A stretch of 64,000 bases of DNA from Methylococcales bacterium (lineage in GTDB: Bacteria; Pseudomonadota; Gammaproteobacteria; Methylococcales; Methylomonadaceae): contig JAUZSN010000002.1 of NCBI GenBank assembly GCA_030949405.1, positions 1,426,001 through 1,490,000 of the forward strand. The letters run 5' to 3'. This document shows positions 18,920-27,323 of the stretch, piece after piece (the stretch's first letter is position 1; every line of letters begins with the position of its first letter). Under the pieces are notes generated by a model, which saw only the letters and a list, made by a program, of their open reading frames with translations, had not been told where the DNA came from and ran no database searches. Made by a program: the position numbers and the translations under genes.

Positions 18920-19303
18920 TTATAAGCGGGTCATTAAGGTTTCACTGACTAAAATAACAGCGGAAATAATATTCGCCAATAAAGCACCCCCTGAAAGTGA
19001 AACAATGGCGGCAACTATCCGAGGTTCAACTCCTCCCCCTGTAATATGAACGGCAAATGTCCAATACATCGCGGCCATGACCAGTTGTAAATCAGCGACT
19101 AAACTGGTTGCAAGAAGTACCGCCCCAATTTGCGAGCGATCCCCTAATTTTAAGATCGTTGCAATAAAATTAACCACGATCGCCGCAAATAATTCAAGAA
19201 TGTTGTGATGATCTGCCTTCCCCATGTCACCTAAAAAAAATCCAAAATTTAAGGTTAAGGCAAAAACAATAAAAAAACCAAAGATGACTTTTTCAAGATT
19301 CAT
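18920..19303 (-). CDS. DUF6394-type small membrane protein
   Basis: About 127 residues from the ATG at 19303, chosen over a start 24 bp upstream because GGAG precedes it and the protein then begins MNLEKVIFGFF. Three or four hydrophobic spans are seen (VIFGFFIVFALTLNFGFFLG, LFAAIVVNFIATILKLG, GAVLLATSLVADLQLVMAAMYWTF, GGALLANIISAVILVSET). The family is uncharacterised. Its placement just before the RCK channel gene suggests an accessory role to that channel. Confidence 0.75.
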   Translation of the reverse strand: MNLEKVIFGFFIVFALTLNFGFFLGDMGKADHHNILELFAAIVVNFIATILKLGDRSQIGAVLLATSLVADLQLVMAAMYWTFAVHITGGGVEPRIVAAIVSLSGGALLANIISAVILVSETLMTRL

Positions 19304-19477
19304 TTTTTTCTCCACCACACAGGGCAAGTAACAATTTATAAAGGAATGTATTTTAACCTAAAGAATTATAGAAACGAAATAGGTAAGATTTTACTGACAA
19401 CTCAGTTCATAAAGATATTAATTAAACAGTCAGCAAGGTAAAATTATGCTTCTTCATACTAAAGATGTTATCAACAA

Positions 19478-19870
19478 ATGCCAGAATTAGAAACATTAAG
19501 AATTGATAAATGGTTGTGGGCGAGTCGTTTTTTTAAAAGCCGAAAACTTGCCTCGGATGCGGTATCAGGCGGAAAAGTCCATGTTAATGGCCAACGTTGT
19601 AAACCCAGTAAAGAAATAAAAATAGGCTCACAAGTCCTCATCCATAAAGACCAGTGTCGTTGGGAAATTCAGGTTTTAGGGTTGAATAAACAACGTCGCC
19701 CTGCCTCTGAGGCGGTTTTATTATATGAGGAAAGTGTCGAAAGTCACGATAAACGCCAACAACAAATCATCGATAATAAAGAACAGCGTCACTTATTACC
19801 CCATTCCGAGCGCGAACATCGGCCCAATAAAAAACAACGCCGTCAAATTCATCAATTTAAGCAAAGTTAA
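19478..19870 (+). CDS. hslR: S4-domain ribosome-rescue protein Hsp15
   Basis: 130 residues, matching Hsp15 (~133). The N-terminal S4 RNA-binding domain reads LRIDKWLWASRFFKSRKLASDAVSGGKVHVNG, and the basic C-terminal tail (HRPNKKQRRQIHQFKQ) is typical. The known E. coli protein binds 50S subunits that carry stalled nascent chains. It is divergent from the DUF6394 gene and convergent with tusE. Confidence 0.93.
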   Translation: MPELETLRIDKWLWASRFFKSRKLASDAVSGGKVHVNGQRCKPSKEIKIGSQVLIHKDQCRWEIQVLGLNKQRRPASEAVLLYEESVESHDKRQQQIIDNKEQRHLLPHSEREHRPNKKQRRQIHQFKQS

Positions 19871-19885
19871 TTTCGTTCAAAAAAA

Positions 19886-20197
19886 TTATAAACAGGTCGG
19901 GGGTTTGGGTAATCCTGCAATTTTACAGGCATATTTTAAAGGCCCTTTTGGAAATAGTCGATGTAAATAACGACTATTGCCTTTATCCGTTCCTAGTTTT
20001 TTAGCAATCGCTTTGGTAAAAACCCGTGCATTGGGTAAGTCCTTAAAATTTTCATAGTAGGCTCGAATAAAAAAAATAATTTCCCAATGAGCTTCCGTGA
20101 GTTCCAATTGATTTAACTGTGCTAAGGTAAGTCCCGTTGCTTGATCCCAATCATTAGGTTGCACTAAAAAACCGTCTGAATTTAAACTTAATTCCAT
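19886..20197 (-). CDS. tusE/dsrC: TusE/DsrC-family sulfur-carrier protein with both C-terminal cysteines
   Basis: 103 residues. The family core HWEIIFFIRAYYENF and GNSRYLHRLFPKGPLKYACKIAGLPKPPTCL is complete. E. coli TusE retains only the penultimate Cys, whereas here a second Cys sits ten residues before it (C-x10-C), the arrangement in DsrC proteins that carry trisulfides. It may serve tRNA 2-thiouridine synthesis, sulfur trafficking or both. It overlaps the end of the tusB gene by 10 bases. Confidence 0.88.
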   Translation of the reverse strand: MELSLNSDGFLVQPNDWDQATGLTLAQLNQLELTEAHWEIIFFIRAYYENFKDLPNARVFTKAIAKKLGTDKGNSRYLHRLFPKGPLKYACKIAGLPKPPTCL

Positions 20198-20493
20198 GTG
20201 TGTATTAAGGGGTGTTTAAGGGTGAGTTGGACAAAGTCTGGGTAATCAATAATTTCAATTCCTGAAATTAAGTCATCGGGACAAATTCCACGAATTTCAA
20301 TCTCCTCCTTTAAAACAAACAAGGCTTTATTTAAGGTCATTGTTTTTAATTCCGTTGTGTGTCGGCTTGATTTTAATAATCGTAACACCGCATTCTCCAT
20401 AAAAAGAATACTATCCCCCGCCGAGATTCGTTGGAGTGTTGCCGTTTCTAAAGGCGATTGATAAATTAAATTAAATGAAGCATTATTCAACAT
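20188..20493 (-). CDS. tusB: TusB/DsrH-like sulfur relay subunit
   Basis: 101 residues of the TusB/DsrH family, recognised from NLIYQSP, GDSILFMENAVLRLLKS and LFVLKEEIEIRG. TusB normally forms a TusBCD hexamer that hands sulfur to TusE. No tusC or tusD lies nearby in this window. The only cysteine is in RGICPDD, so the classic DsrH active-site Cys is absent. Its start overlaps the upstream gdx gene by 11 bases and its end overlaps tusE. Confidence 0.8.
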   Translation of the reverse strand: MLNNASFNLIYQSPLETATLQRISAGDSILFMENAVLRLLKSSRHTTELKTMTLNKALFVLKEEIEIRGICPDDLISGIEIIDYPDFVQLTLKHPLIHTWN

Positions 20494-20803
20494 AGGTTAA
20501 TTTAAGTCCAATCAGACCGATAATGATAAAACCAATGGAAACTAACCGCACCCAGTCAATGGACTCCTTAAATAAAACAATGCCTAAAATAGCAACACCA
20601 ACCGCTCCCATTCCCGTCCAAATCGCATACGCGGTTCCTAAAGGCAGTGATTTAATCGCAAGCATTAATAAATAGAAACTACAGCATCCTGAAATACACG
20701 TAATGACACTAGGCCATAATTTGGTAAAGCCTTCGTTATATTTTAAACTTAACGCAAAAATAATTTCTGCCCCCCCTGCTGTAAATAAAAGCAACCATGC
20801 CAT
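20483..20803 (-). CDS. gdx: Small multidrug resistance transporter, SugE/Gdx type
   Basis: 106 residues with four transmembrane helices. The AGGAEIIFAL motif carries the essential membrane Glu, and GFTKLWPS plus LPLGTAYAIWTGMGAVG are diagnostic of the SugE/Gdx branch rather than EmrE. Gdx proteins export guanidinium in exchange for protons. No guanidine riboswitch was recognised in the short 53-bp upstream gap. It overlaps tusB, so the three small genes form one operon. Confidence 0.9.
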   Translation of the reverse strand: MAWLLLFTAGGAEIIFALSLKYNEGFTKLWPSVITCISGCCSFYLLMLAIKSLPLGTAYAIWTGMGAVGVAILGIVLFKESIDWVRLVSIGFIIIGLIGLKLTYVE

Positions 20804-20856
20804 TTAGAACCCTCTAAGGTATCAAAAAAATGAATTATTTTAACAAACTTTAAACA

Positions 20857-22161
20857 TTAGATCGCTTTAATATTCATGACCCGCTCTTGCCAGCGTTGAA
20901 ATAAAAGAATCCCAATAAAGGAAGTTTGCAAACTTGCAATCACAAGGGCAATGATTAAATTTTCATTTAGAATAGGTAATATAATGCCTGCAACCCATTC
21001 AAGTTCAGCACTTATAAAGATGGCAGGAAGTAAACCATATAAACAAATCAAATACAGTAAGGTTAACCCCAACACACGTTTAGAATTGAGTGAATAGCTA
21101 AAATAAAGTAATATTGCGATGTCACGCAAGAGTAATAAATAAATCACTAATGGATGCAGATAAAGCTCTTCAATGGCTTGAACAGAGTAAAAAATAGTCA
21201 GAAAAATAGTTGCGGGTAACACAAAAATGACACTTACCATCCAGCATGGAATTTCTTGTAAAACGCGTAGCCATTGATGCTGTTGAGAATAAATCCATAA
21301 TTTACGCACTAACAGTGGACTATTGTCATCAATCAATAAGCCTAAATAACTCACTGAAATACCGACACAAAAACTCGCTAATACGATCCCCATAAAAAGG
21401 TTAATTTGAGGGTCATCATTGCTAATAAAAAATCCCGTTAAATAAATAATTAAAAAACTAATAAACGCTAACCATGCTGATGGTAAGGTTCTAATTCGTA
21501 ATTCGGTTGATAATAAACGGTAAATTCCCATAACCGACCATAAGCAAGCGAGGATTAAACTAACGCCAACAAAATAAGCAAGATTATACGACTCCCCATA
21601 CCAAACGACACTTTCTCTTTTAATATCATGGCTATTAAACATCAGGGGAATAATAAAGGACAAAATAATAAGAATAAATAAATAGCTCATATTATTGCTT
21701 CTATTTTTTTGTCGCACTGAAAATAAGCTCATTAATAAGCTAATGCTTTGGGCTAATAACCCTGACCCTAAAAAATAAACCCCGTTTAAAATAATATATT
21801 CAGGCTCAGGCGTGGCTAACATATAGATGATTAAGCAAATAATTCCACCGTACCATGTGAAAAGCGTACTTCCTAATAATTTCCCCCAGGTTAATGACCA
21901 CGCGGAAATAGCCGAGGTTTTTTGAATATCCCACGTATTATTGTTTAATTCATCAATCATACTCATCGCCGCTTGTTTAGCCCCCCAAAATAAAACAAGC
22001 AGGGTGTATAGTCCCAATGCCGTATAAGCAATGCCCTCATCCGCTTGTTTATCATTGAGTAAATACGCAAACGAAAAAATGACCCCTAAAAAAATAGGCA
22101 TCCCGATGACGCGTGATAAGGAAAATTCTAAGTACAGTTGTCGTTGAAATTCAGGATTCAT
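20857..22161 (-). CDS. ABC transporter permease, ABC-2 type
   Basis: 434 residues with about 10-12 hydrophobic spans. An amphipathic start (MNPEFQRQLYLEFSLSRVIGMPIFLGVIFSFAYLL) is followed by WSLTWGKLLGSTLFTWYGGIICLIIYML. It forms the membrane half of an exporter with the ATPase gene just upstream (4-base overlap). The transported substrate cannot be told from sequence. Confidence 0.78.
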   Translation of the reverse strand: MNPEFQRQLYLEFSLSRVIGMPIFLGVIFSFAYLLNDKQADEGIAYTALGLYTLLVLFWGAKQAAMSMIDELNNNTWDIQKTSAISAWSLTWGKLLGSTLFTWYGGIICLIIYMLATPEPEYIILNGVYFLGSGLLAQSISLLMSLFSVRQKNRSNNMSYLFILIILSFIIPLMFNSHDIKRESVVWYGESYNLAYFVGVSLILACLWSVMGIYRLLSTELRIRTLPSAWLAFISFLIIYLTGFFISNDDPQINLFMGIVLASFCVGISVSYLGLLIDDNSPLLVRKLWIYSQQHQWLRVLQEIPCWMVSVIFVLPATIFLTIFYSVQAIEELYLHPLVIYLLLLRDIAILLYFSYSLNSKRVLGLTLLYLICLYGLLPAIFISAELEWVAGIILPILNENLIIALVIASLQTSFIGILLFQRWQERVMNIKAI

Positions 22162-23069
22162 AGTTTCACCGTTGATAAATACGCATCTTGTAAATTAGTC
22201 GTTATCGGACTAAATTCACAGACAGGAAGTTGATGCTCTAAAAGTTTTTTTAATAACTCATGCTGACTCTTGAGATCCCCCCCTAATTTAAAAGTAGCCT
22301 GTTCTGCCTCTATTTTTAGCTCGGTAAGCTGATCTATCGTTGATAAAATAGTCGCTAATTCTGTACTGGGATGGGTTAAAACAAGCTTAAAGGCTTTGAG
22401 TTGTTCGGCTTTTTGTTGAATAGAAATATGCTCAATAATTTTTCCTTCACGCAACACCAACATATCACTGGAATACGCTTCTAATTCGGCCAAAATATGT
22501 GACGAGACAATCAGCGTCATCCCTTGTTTTTGTAACGCCAAAAATAATTCGGCTAATAAATGCCGTGCTTCAGGGTCTAAACCCGACGCAGGTTCATCTA
22601 AAAGGATAACTTTCGGTTGATGAATAATCGCCTGAGCAATCGCCACCCGTTGGCGTAAACCGCGTGATAATTCAGTGGGTGTCATGTCTAAGCGATCACT
22701 AATATTTAATTGCTGACTGACACGCAAAATAGCCTGTTCACACGCATTGGTTTCAATGCCTTGCGCTCGAGCCACAAAATATAAACACTGGCGGACGGTT
22801 AAACGATCATAAAGTCCAAAAAAATCGGATAAATACCCTACTTGACGATGACAAAGACGCGGATGTTCTAATACGTCAATATTATTAATTTGAATGGAAC
22901 CCGTTAAGGGTTGGTCTAAGGCGGATAAACAACGTAATAAGGTTGTTTTTCCTGCCCCATTAGGGCCGACTAACGCGGTAATACTGCCAGCAGGAATTGA
23001 AAAAGAAAGGTCGTTTAAAGCACGAAACCCCGTATATTCAAAAATGAGATTAGAGACGTTGATTAACAA
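22158..23069 (-). CDS. ABC transporter ATP-binding protein
   Basis: 303 residues. Walker A is GPNGAGKTTL, the signature LSRGLRQRVAIAQA, Walker B VILLDEPASGLDP and the H-loop VSSHILAELE. A ~80-residue C-terminal extension follows, as in CcmA/NosF-like exporters' ATPases. It pairs with the permease gene that overlaps it by 4 bases (ATGA). The substrate is unknown. Confidence 0.92.
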   Translation of the reverse strand: MLINVSNLIFEYTGFRALNDLSFSIPAGSITALVGPNGAGKTTLLRCLSALDQPLTGSIQINNIDVLEHPRLCHRQVGYLSDFFGLYDRLTVRQCLYFVARAQGIETNACEQAILRVSQQLNISDRLDMTPTELSRGLRQRVAIAQAIIHQPKVILLDEPASGLDPEARHLLAELFLALQKQGMTLIVSSHILAELEAYSSDMLVLREGKIIEHISIQQKAEQLKAFKLVLTHPSTELATILSTIDQLTELKIEAEQATFKLGGDLKSQHELLKKLLEHQLPVCEFSPITTNLQDAYLSTVKL

Positions 23070-23335
23070 AGGACTGACTCCTAGAGTGAAAAGATGCAGT
23101 GCGTTACATCTTTGAATACTGAGTCATTGAGGAATAGGTTTAGTGACACGTTATAGGCAACGGGTAAAACGAGTAAGCCATTATCTTGAATTATTTACGT
23201 TAATCAATGTTATCCCTTAATTACAAATGAATCAGTCTAATGAAAAATTACACGTAATTATTTTCAAGTTTAGTCTGCTTAGGGTAAATATTCAAATACT
23301 AACCTCTAAAAATGCAGACCTTAAACGGTTCATTT

Positions 23336-24166
23336 TTAGTGGGAAACGAGAGCGGGTTGACAGTTTGGGCAAAAATAACTGGCACGTTGCGCTAACGTTA
23401 TTTGTTCAATTAAGGTTTGACATTGATAACACGGTTGTCCTGCCCGCCCGTAAACTAATAATGATTGACTAAAATAGCCTGGATTTCCTGATTCATTAAC
23501 AAAATCTTTCAACGTCGTCCCCCCTTGTTCAATCGCTCGTTGCAAGACATCTTTAATAACCGAAACCAATTTTTGATAATCCGCTAATGAAACCTGACCC
23601 GCTGGACAAGTGGGATGAATGCCTGCACTAAATAAGGACTCACTCGCATAAATATTTCCAACCCCAACCACGATATGACCATCCATAATAAAATTTTTAA
23701 TCGCTTTTCGGCGTTTGGCGGCCCGTTGGTAAAGATAATCGCCCGTAAAATCGACCGTCAAAGGTTCTGGGCCTAAATTTATGAGAAGTTTATGGGTATA
23801 AACATCGCCTTCGCCCCATAACACCGCACCAAATTTACGCGGATCATTAAACCGTAATACCGTATTGTCATTAAAAACAAAATCGACATGATCGTGCGCG
23901 GTGACAGGTGTTTGTAGATTAACAATGCGTAAACTTCCCGACATTCCTAAGTGTAAAATAATACTCCCTGATGCGGTTTTTAATAAACAGTATTTACCGC
24001 GTCGGCTAACACTATCAACCGTTAATTCAGTTATTAGCGCAGCAAAATCAGCGGGAATTTTCCAGCGTAATTGTGACTCACGAACAATGACTTCACGAAT
24101 CATTTTATGCTGGATATGAGGACGAATTCCATTACAAATGGTTTCTACTTCGGGTAATTCAGGCAT
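23336..24166 (-). CDS. mutM: Formamidopyrimidine-DNA glycosylase
   Basis: 276 residues. The MPELPEVETI N-terminus includes the catalytic Pro and Glu after Met removal, RRGKYCLL carries the beta-hairpin Lys, and GVGNIYASESLF is the H2TH region. The C-terminal zinc finger is C-YQ-C-x16-C-PN-C. The enzyme excises 8-oxoguanine and nicks the abasic strand. It stands alone between the ABC operon and the CSD gene. Confidence 0.97.
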   Translation of the reverse strand: MPELPEVETICNGIRPHIQHKMIREVIVRESQLRWKIPADFAALITELTVDSVSRRGKYCLLKTASGSIILHLGMSGSLRIVNLQTPVTAHDHVDFVFNDNTVLRFNDPRKFGAVLWGEGDVYTHKLLINLGPEPLTVDFTGDYLYQRAAKRRKAIKNFIMDGHIVVGVGNIYASESLFSAGIHPTCPAGQVSLADYQKLVSVIKDVLQRAIEQGGTTLKDFVNESGNPGYFSQSLLVYGRAGQPCYQCQTLIEQITLAQRASYFCPNCQPALVSH

Positions 24167-24290
24167 ATTTTTATCGGTGTTATTTTGAAAACAAGACTTA
24201 TTTTATTATAATTTTTTGCGGTATAAACGTTTAAATATTATTTTTTTAGTCTTGGTGATACGCATATTAACGAGTTCACATAGGAATCTA

Positions 24291-24929
24291 TTAATGCGGT
24301 AGGATCGGTTCGATGAAGGTTTGCAGAAAAGTAATCATGATCTTAACTTCGTTTAACGAACTTAAAAAACCCATAAAAATACAAATATTGATACCAACCG
24401 TTAGCCAAAAAATCTTACGAAAAGGCTGTTTTTTAGATTTATGTCGAAAAAATTTTTGAGCGATTAAAGCCCCCGGCCATCCGCCTATTAATGCAAGTAA
24501 ATGAAGATTATTTTCAGATATTCGCCAATTATTTTTTTGAGCGGCTGATTTATCCCAACCGTAAATTAAAAAAGTAATCAAACTCAGAATAAGATAGGCG
24601 TATAAAATCAAAACAGACGTATGATTAATGAAAACAAGGCTGCTCACGATGATTAAAAAAGTAACCGCGAGCATAATTGAAAACGAATTGTTTTTTGATG
24701 GTTGAGACGTTCTTTTTTTATCGGTTGAACGAGTGATTTTCACCGTCGATTTACGCCCTTGTTTGTCGGTTGAACGGGTATAAGTAATAAGTTGATTAAT
24801 CTCAGGTCGTAATTGACGATCTTTAAAGGCGGTAATATGAATAAATAGTTGCTCTTCACTCTTTAGCGGCTGAACAAAGCCAAAGCCTTTTTCATCATTC
24901 CATTGAGTGATTTTACCTTGATGACGCAT
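24291..24929 (-). CDS. Cold-shock domain / DUF1294 membrane protein
   Basis: 212 residues. The N-terminal ~60 are a cold-shock RNA-binding domain (RNP1 KGFGFV, RNP2 LFIHI). A basic linker leads to a DUF1294 membrane part with about four hydrophobic spans and the characteristic YGWDKSAAQKNNWRISENNLHLLALIGGWPGALIAQ stretch. The combined architecture is widespread in proteobacteria but its role is not known. Confidence 0.87.
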   Translation of the reverse strand: MRHQGKITQWNDEKGFGFVQPLKSEEQLFIHITAFKDRQLRPEINQLITYTRSTDKQGRKSTVKITRSTDKKRTSQPSKNNSFSIMLAVTFLIIVSSLVFINHTSVLILYAYLILSLITFLIYGWDKSAAQKNNWRISENNLHLLALIGGWPGALIAQKFFRHKSKKQPFRKIFWLTVGINICIFMGFLSSLNEVKIMITFLQTFIEPILPH

Positions 24930-25119
24930 GATGGTTAAATTCCTAAGCAGGTGTGAATTGTTATCGTTTTTTGACTAAATTAATCATAGCCAAAAAATTA
25001 AAAATGCGAAAGTAATTATTCAATAAATACTGTGTTTTGAAAATTAGAATTGCTCTCATAACAGGAGACTTCGCAAAAAAATTGAGGGGTATGTTAAACT
25101 TTATTCAATTTTTAAAATC

Positions 25120-25789
25120 AGCATTCACGGACAATCTTTAGCAATTAAAAGTCAACTCGGTAATAAAGCGGGTGAAGCTATAAGCTTAGGTGAATTAGGC
25201 AACCTTTATGCTGCTTGGGGTAGGCTGGAACAAGCGATAGTGTTTTATAGGCAAGCGGCAGATATTCACGTTCAACATGGAGATAAACGCTATGAAGGTC
25301 AAGATCGAAATAATATTGCGGGTAGCTTAATTAAACTGCAACGCTATAAGGAAGCGCGTAGTGAATTACAACGAGCAATAGACGGTAGAAAAGAATTTGG
25401 ACATAGTGGAAACCTTGTGGGTAACTTGGAATATATTATACGATTTAGAGATCGCCTGCAATAACCCCACAGCCGCTTTTAAGGCAAAGAAAGAAGCCAT
25501 TCAAAGCTATTTTAGCTATCGCCGTGACGGTGGCGAGAATATGAGTGACTCACAAGTCCCTCAACTTTGCTAAACCATTTTACAAGCTATTCATGAAAAC
25601 AACATTGATAAGCGACTAAAAGATCTCCATGAGGCTCAAAACCAAGAAGATCCATCCGACTACCTAAACGCCATCATCCCTAAGCTTATCGCTATCCTTC
25701 AAGGTAATCGTAACCCCAAATTAATAGACGACCCTGAACTAAACTACGATGATGCCGCAGAACTATTATTACTACTCGAACAACTTTAA
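25120..25789 (+). pseudogene. Decayed TPR-repeat protein
   Basis: A tetratricopeptide fragment (GQSLAIKSQLGNKAGEA, GELGNLYAAWGRLEQAIVFYRQAADI) has no start codon. It shifts frame near 25415 (EFGHSGNL to ETLWVTWNILYDLEIACNN), contains an in-frame TAA at about 25571, and ends near 25789 with an Asp/Glu-rich tail (DDPELNYDDAAELLLLLEQL). It looks like the C-terminal third of a large TPR protein of the NB-ARC/CHAT type. Unlike other broken genes here, the lesions are not at homopolymers, so real decay is likely. Confidence 0.75.
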
Positions 25790-25835
25790 CCGAAAGTAGT
25801 GGATAAATTACCGTCCTTCCTTTGTCAGATAACCA

Positions 25836-27221
25836 TTACTTACTTATTTTTGATGACATAAAATATGTCAACAAACGTAACATCGCCGCTGCTTTATCAA
25901 AACTCTCTTGATACTCATCTTCCATAACCGAATCATTAACAATACCGCCCCCTGCCCAAAAACGAATCGTATTATCGGAATGCACTAAGGTTCTAATCGT
26001 AATACTACTGTCCATATTACCATTAAAGCCCATATAAGCAATGGAACCACAATAAAGACCCCGCCGATTCGGCTCAAGCTCTTCAATGATTTCCATCGCT
26101 CTAATCTTAGGCGCACCTGTAATCGAGCCACCGGGAAAACAGTCTTTAAACAAATCAATCGCGTGCTTATGGTTGGCCAAAACGCCTTTAATCGTACTCA
26201 CCAAATGATGAACCGTTGCATAACTTTCAACATCAAATAACAGCGGCACATGAATCGACCCTGCTTGACAGCCCTTACTCATATCATTACGTAATAAATC
26301 AACAATCATCAGGTTTTCAGCCCGATCTTTATCACTATTCACTAACGCCTCTATTTGTTGCTGATTTTCCAATGGATCTTGTTTTCGGGGGCGTGTTCCT
26401 TTGATGGGTTTGGTTTCAACCTCGCCTTTAAAAATTTTTAAAAACCGTTCAGGGGATGAACTTAAAATTTGAACCTCTGGAAAATTCAAATAGGCTGAAA
26501 AGGGCGCGGGATTTAATTGACGTAATTTTTGATAAGCAACCCATGGATTTCCCTCACAGGGACTTTGGAATCGCTGTGTTAAGTTAATTTGATAACAATC
26601 ACCTTCGGTCAAATAATATTTAATCCGTTCAAACGCCTGTGCATAAAAATCCTTAGTCATATTTGACTGCGGTTTTTTTAAGACTTGAAAATCCGTATGA
26701 TTTGTCGGTGGATTGACATCACTAAATTGATGAATTAATTGTTGCCAGTGTTCTAGTTCCACATCAACCCCAACTAACCAGCTTTGTTGGCATTGATGAT
26801 CGACAATAACCGCCCACGGATAAATACCCACGGCCATTTCAGCCATATTTTCTTTATCTTCCGCTAAATTAGGCAGTTTTTCTAAACGTCGGGCTAAATC
26901 ATAGGAAAAATAACCTAATGCCCCGCCATTAAAGGGTAAGTCATGATCGGATTCAATAAAGGGTAAGTGCTGTTTAATTAATGCGAAAGGGTCATCTGTC
27001 GATTGCTCGCTTTTTCCATTGATGGTAACGGTAGTTATCTGTCCTTTTGTGACTAATGTACAACGAGGATCAGACGCTAATATATCATAACGTCCTTGTT
27101 CGCTATGTGGGTAAGCACTATCCAGAAAAATAGCCCAAGCGTTTTGAGCAATAAGGGCAAAAAGAGAAGCACTGTCTTTTTGGTAAGGCAGTGCATGTAA
27201 ACGTTGATCTAAGGCTGGCAT
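25836..27221 (-). CDS. pabB: Aminodeoxychorismate synthase component I
   Basis: 461 residues. The chorismate-binding fold is complete. PIKGTRPR carries the Lys specific to PabB (TrpE has PIAGT), and FPGGSITGAPKIRAMEII and the metal-binding EEDEYQESFDKAAAM region are present. It aminates chorismate to 4-amino-4-deoxychorismate for folate synthesis, with a separate PabA glutaminase not in the window. Confidence 0.95.
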   Translation of the reverse strand: MPALDQRLHALPYQKDSASLFALIAQNAWAIFLDSAYPHSEQGRYDILASDPRCTLVTKGQITTVTINGKSEQSTDDPFALIKQHLPFIESDHDLPFNGGALGYFSYDLARRLEKLPNLAEDKENMAEMAVGIYPWAVIVDHQCQQSWLVGVDVELEHWQQLIHQFSDVNPPTNHTDFQVLKKPQSNMTKDFYAQAFERIKYYLTEGDCYQINLTQRFQSPCEGNPWVAYQKLRQLNPAPFSAYLNFPEVQILSSSPERFLKIFKGEVETKPIKGTRPRKQDPLENQQQIEALVNSDKDRAENLMIVDLLRNDMSKGCQAGSIHVPLLFDVESYATVHHLVSTIKGVLANHKHAIDLFKDCFPGGSITGAPKIRAMEIIEELEPNRRGLYCGSIAYMGFNGNMDSSITIRTLVHSDNTIRFWAGGGIVNDSVMEDEYQESFDKAAAMLRLLTYFMSSKISK

Positions 27222-27323
27222 TTAATAATGATATTTAACGAGGTATAAGAGCCTATTATAACAGCCTAAAATTTACTTAATCATCATCCCAGGATGAAAC
27301 CTTATGACTCGGGTACATTGCTT

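Noticed and set aside
23227-23472. Open frame antisense to the mutM end
   Set aside because: It overlaps the well-supported zinc finger of mutM and resembles no known protein.
25240-25464. 74-residue open frame taken as a separate gene
   Set aside because: It is a part of the decayed TPR protein, which continues upstream and in another frame.
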